This document shows positions 33,559 to 33,790 of a stretch of 33,790 bases of DNA, piece by piece (within the stretch, counting starts at the first letter, position 1; each line of letters opens with the position of its first letter). The notes beneath the pieces are model-generated. The model saw nothing but the letters and a program-made list of their open reading frames with translations. It was not told the DNA's origin and did not search any database. The stretch covers positions 1 through 33,790 of the forward strand of contig JAISSU010000001.1 of NCBI GenBank assembly GCA_031272985.1. Reading direction: 5' to 3'. Position numbers and translations under genes: made by a program. The stretch is from Lachnospiraceae bacterium (lineage in GTDB: Bacteria > Bacillota > Clostridia > Lachnospirales > Lachnospiraceae).

Positions 33559-33632
33559 GGACCTTTAGCTCAGTTGGTTAGAGCAACCGGCTCATAACCG
33601 GTCGGTCCTGGGTTCGAGTCCCCGAAGGTCCA
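33559..33632 (+). tRNA. CAU tRNA, probably tRNA-Ile2 (lysidine type)
   Basis: Acceptor GGACCTT/AAGGTCC, anticodon stem ACCGG/CCGGT and loop CTCATAA give anticodon CAT. Pairs C4-G69 and C5-G68 and the loop context resemble the Ile2 tRNAs modified by TilS rather than elongator tRNA-Met, which usually starts GGCG or GGCT. The T stem CTGGG/CCCCG has one T-C mismatch. CCA is not encoded. It is the last tRNA of the cluster. Confidence 0.82.
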
Positions 33633-33671
33633 GGAGAAGGTATAGTTTAGGTGAGATGATGGTTTTCGGCT

Positions 33672-33790
33672 GTCGACAGTACTAAGTTCGTTAAGGACCT
33701 CACTAAGTACTTCGACATGCATCGCACGTAAGCGACTAAAGAACAGTCGCTAAGTGCTCATAGCTACGTCGACAGTACTAAGTTCGTTAA
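33672..33790. repeat. 23-bp direct repeat framing a long palindromic unit, cut by the window edge
   Basis: A 23-bp sequence beginning GTCGACAGTACT and ending GTTCGTTAA occurs at 33672-33694 and again, identically, at 33768-33790 (96 bp apart). Between the copies lie AGCGACT (33731-33737) and AGTCGCT (33745-33751), a perfect 7-bp hairpin, flanked by GCAC/GTGC. AGTACTTCGAC (33706-33716) can pair with GTCGACAGTACT of either copy. No protein frame of use is present. Confidence 0.8.

Noticed and set aside
33335..33568. Open frame of 77 codons over the tRNA cluster
   Set aside because: It runs through tRNA-Glu and tRNA-Thr; its codons are tRNA sequence, with no ribosome site.
33672..33790. CRISPR array
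   Set aside because: Only two copies are visible, the unit between them is itself palindromic and 73 bp long, and no cas gene is in the window.

Overview
The window reads as a chromosomal segment of a Gram-positive, low-to-moderate GC member of the Clostridia, most likely close to Lachnospiraceae. This rests on Bacillus-like but rearranged housekeeping synteny, on strong AGGAGG-type ribosome binding sites, on TTGACA/TATAAT promoters with 17-bp spacers, and on families common in that group (DUF951, class B sortase, DUF5711, a UgpC/MsmK ATPase beside a PucR-type regulator). The organism is inferred from content; no rRNA is present.

Layout. 1-3200: the 3' end of a tRNA, then an AmmeMemoRadiSam pair (a fused MEMO1-AMMECR1 protein and its radical SAM partner, which has an in-frame stop 27 codons before the natural end) and a LUD-domain protein. 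3201-5690: an A+T-rich accessory patch with a ParE/RelE-type toxin-antitoxin pair, a small ribbon-helix-helix-like protein, an unrecognised 142-aa protein and a zinc-ribbon membrane protein. 5738-10604: tRNA-Cys, then a tightly packed run sortase B - DUF951 - tilS - hpt - ftsH. 10648-12651: a GH13 alpha-glucan hydrolase. 12700-17932: dnaX - ybaB - recR - DUF5711 - cvpA - mtnN. 18045-25240: pgi, then an arginine/lysine decarboxylase-like gene, a guanylate-kinase-like gene, holB, ricT, a YabB-type methyltransferase and rsmI. This recalls Bacillus yaaO-tmk-...-holB-yaaT-...-yabB-...-rsmI, with a Gmk-like gene at the tmk position. 25289-29981: an Rpn-type nuclease/transposase fragment, then on the minus strand a membrane-anchored PstS-like protein, an orphan response regulator, a flavin reductase and tyrS. 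30127-31102: rplM-rpsI with a strong promoter and a structured leader. 31121-33263 (minus): a PucR-type regulator and ugpC/msmK with a perfect 20-bp palindrome at its promoter. 33335-33790: a tRNA operon (Glu, Thr, CAU tRNA of the Ile2 type) followed by a palindromic direct repeat that runs into the window edge.

Functionally the core genes serve replication and recombination (dnaX, holB, recR, ybaB), translation and RNA modification (tilS, rsmI, YabB-like, tyrS, rplM, rpsI, tRNAs), proteolysis (ftsH) and sugar metabolism (GH13, pgi, ugpC). TilS and its probable substrate, the CAU tRNA at the right end, are both encoded here.

No CRISPR array, prophage, complete insertion sequence or defence island was seen. 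The least explained signals are the palindromic repeat at the right edge, the long leader with a 49-bp inverted repeat before the degenerate response regulator, the membrane-anchored PstS-like protein, and an FtsH lacking its extracytoplasmic domain.
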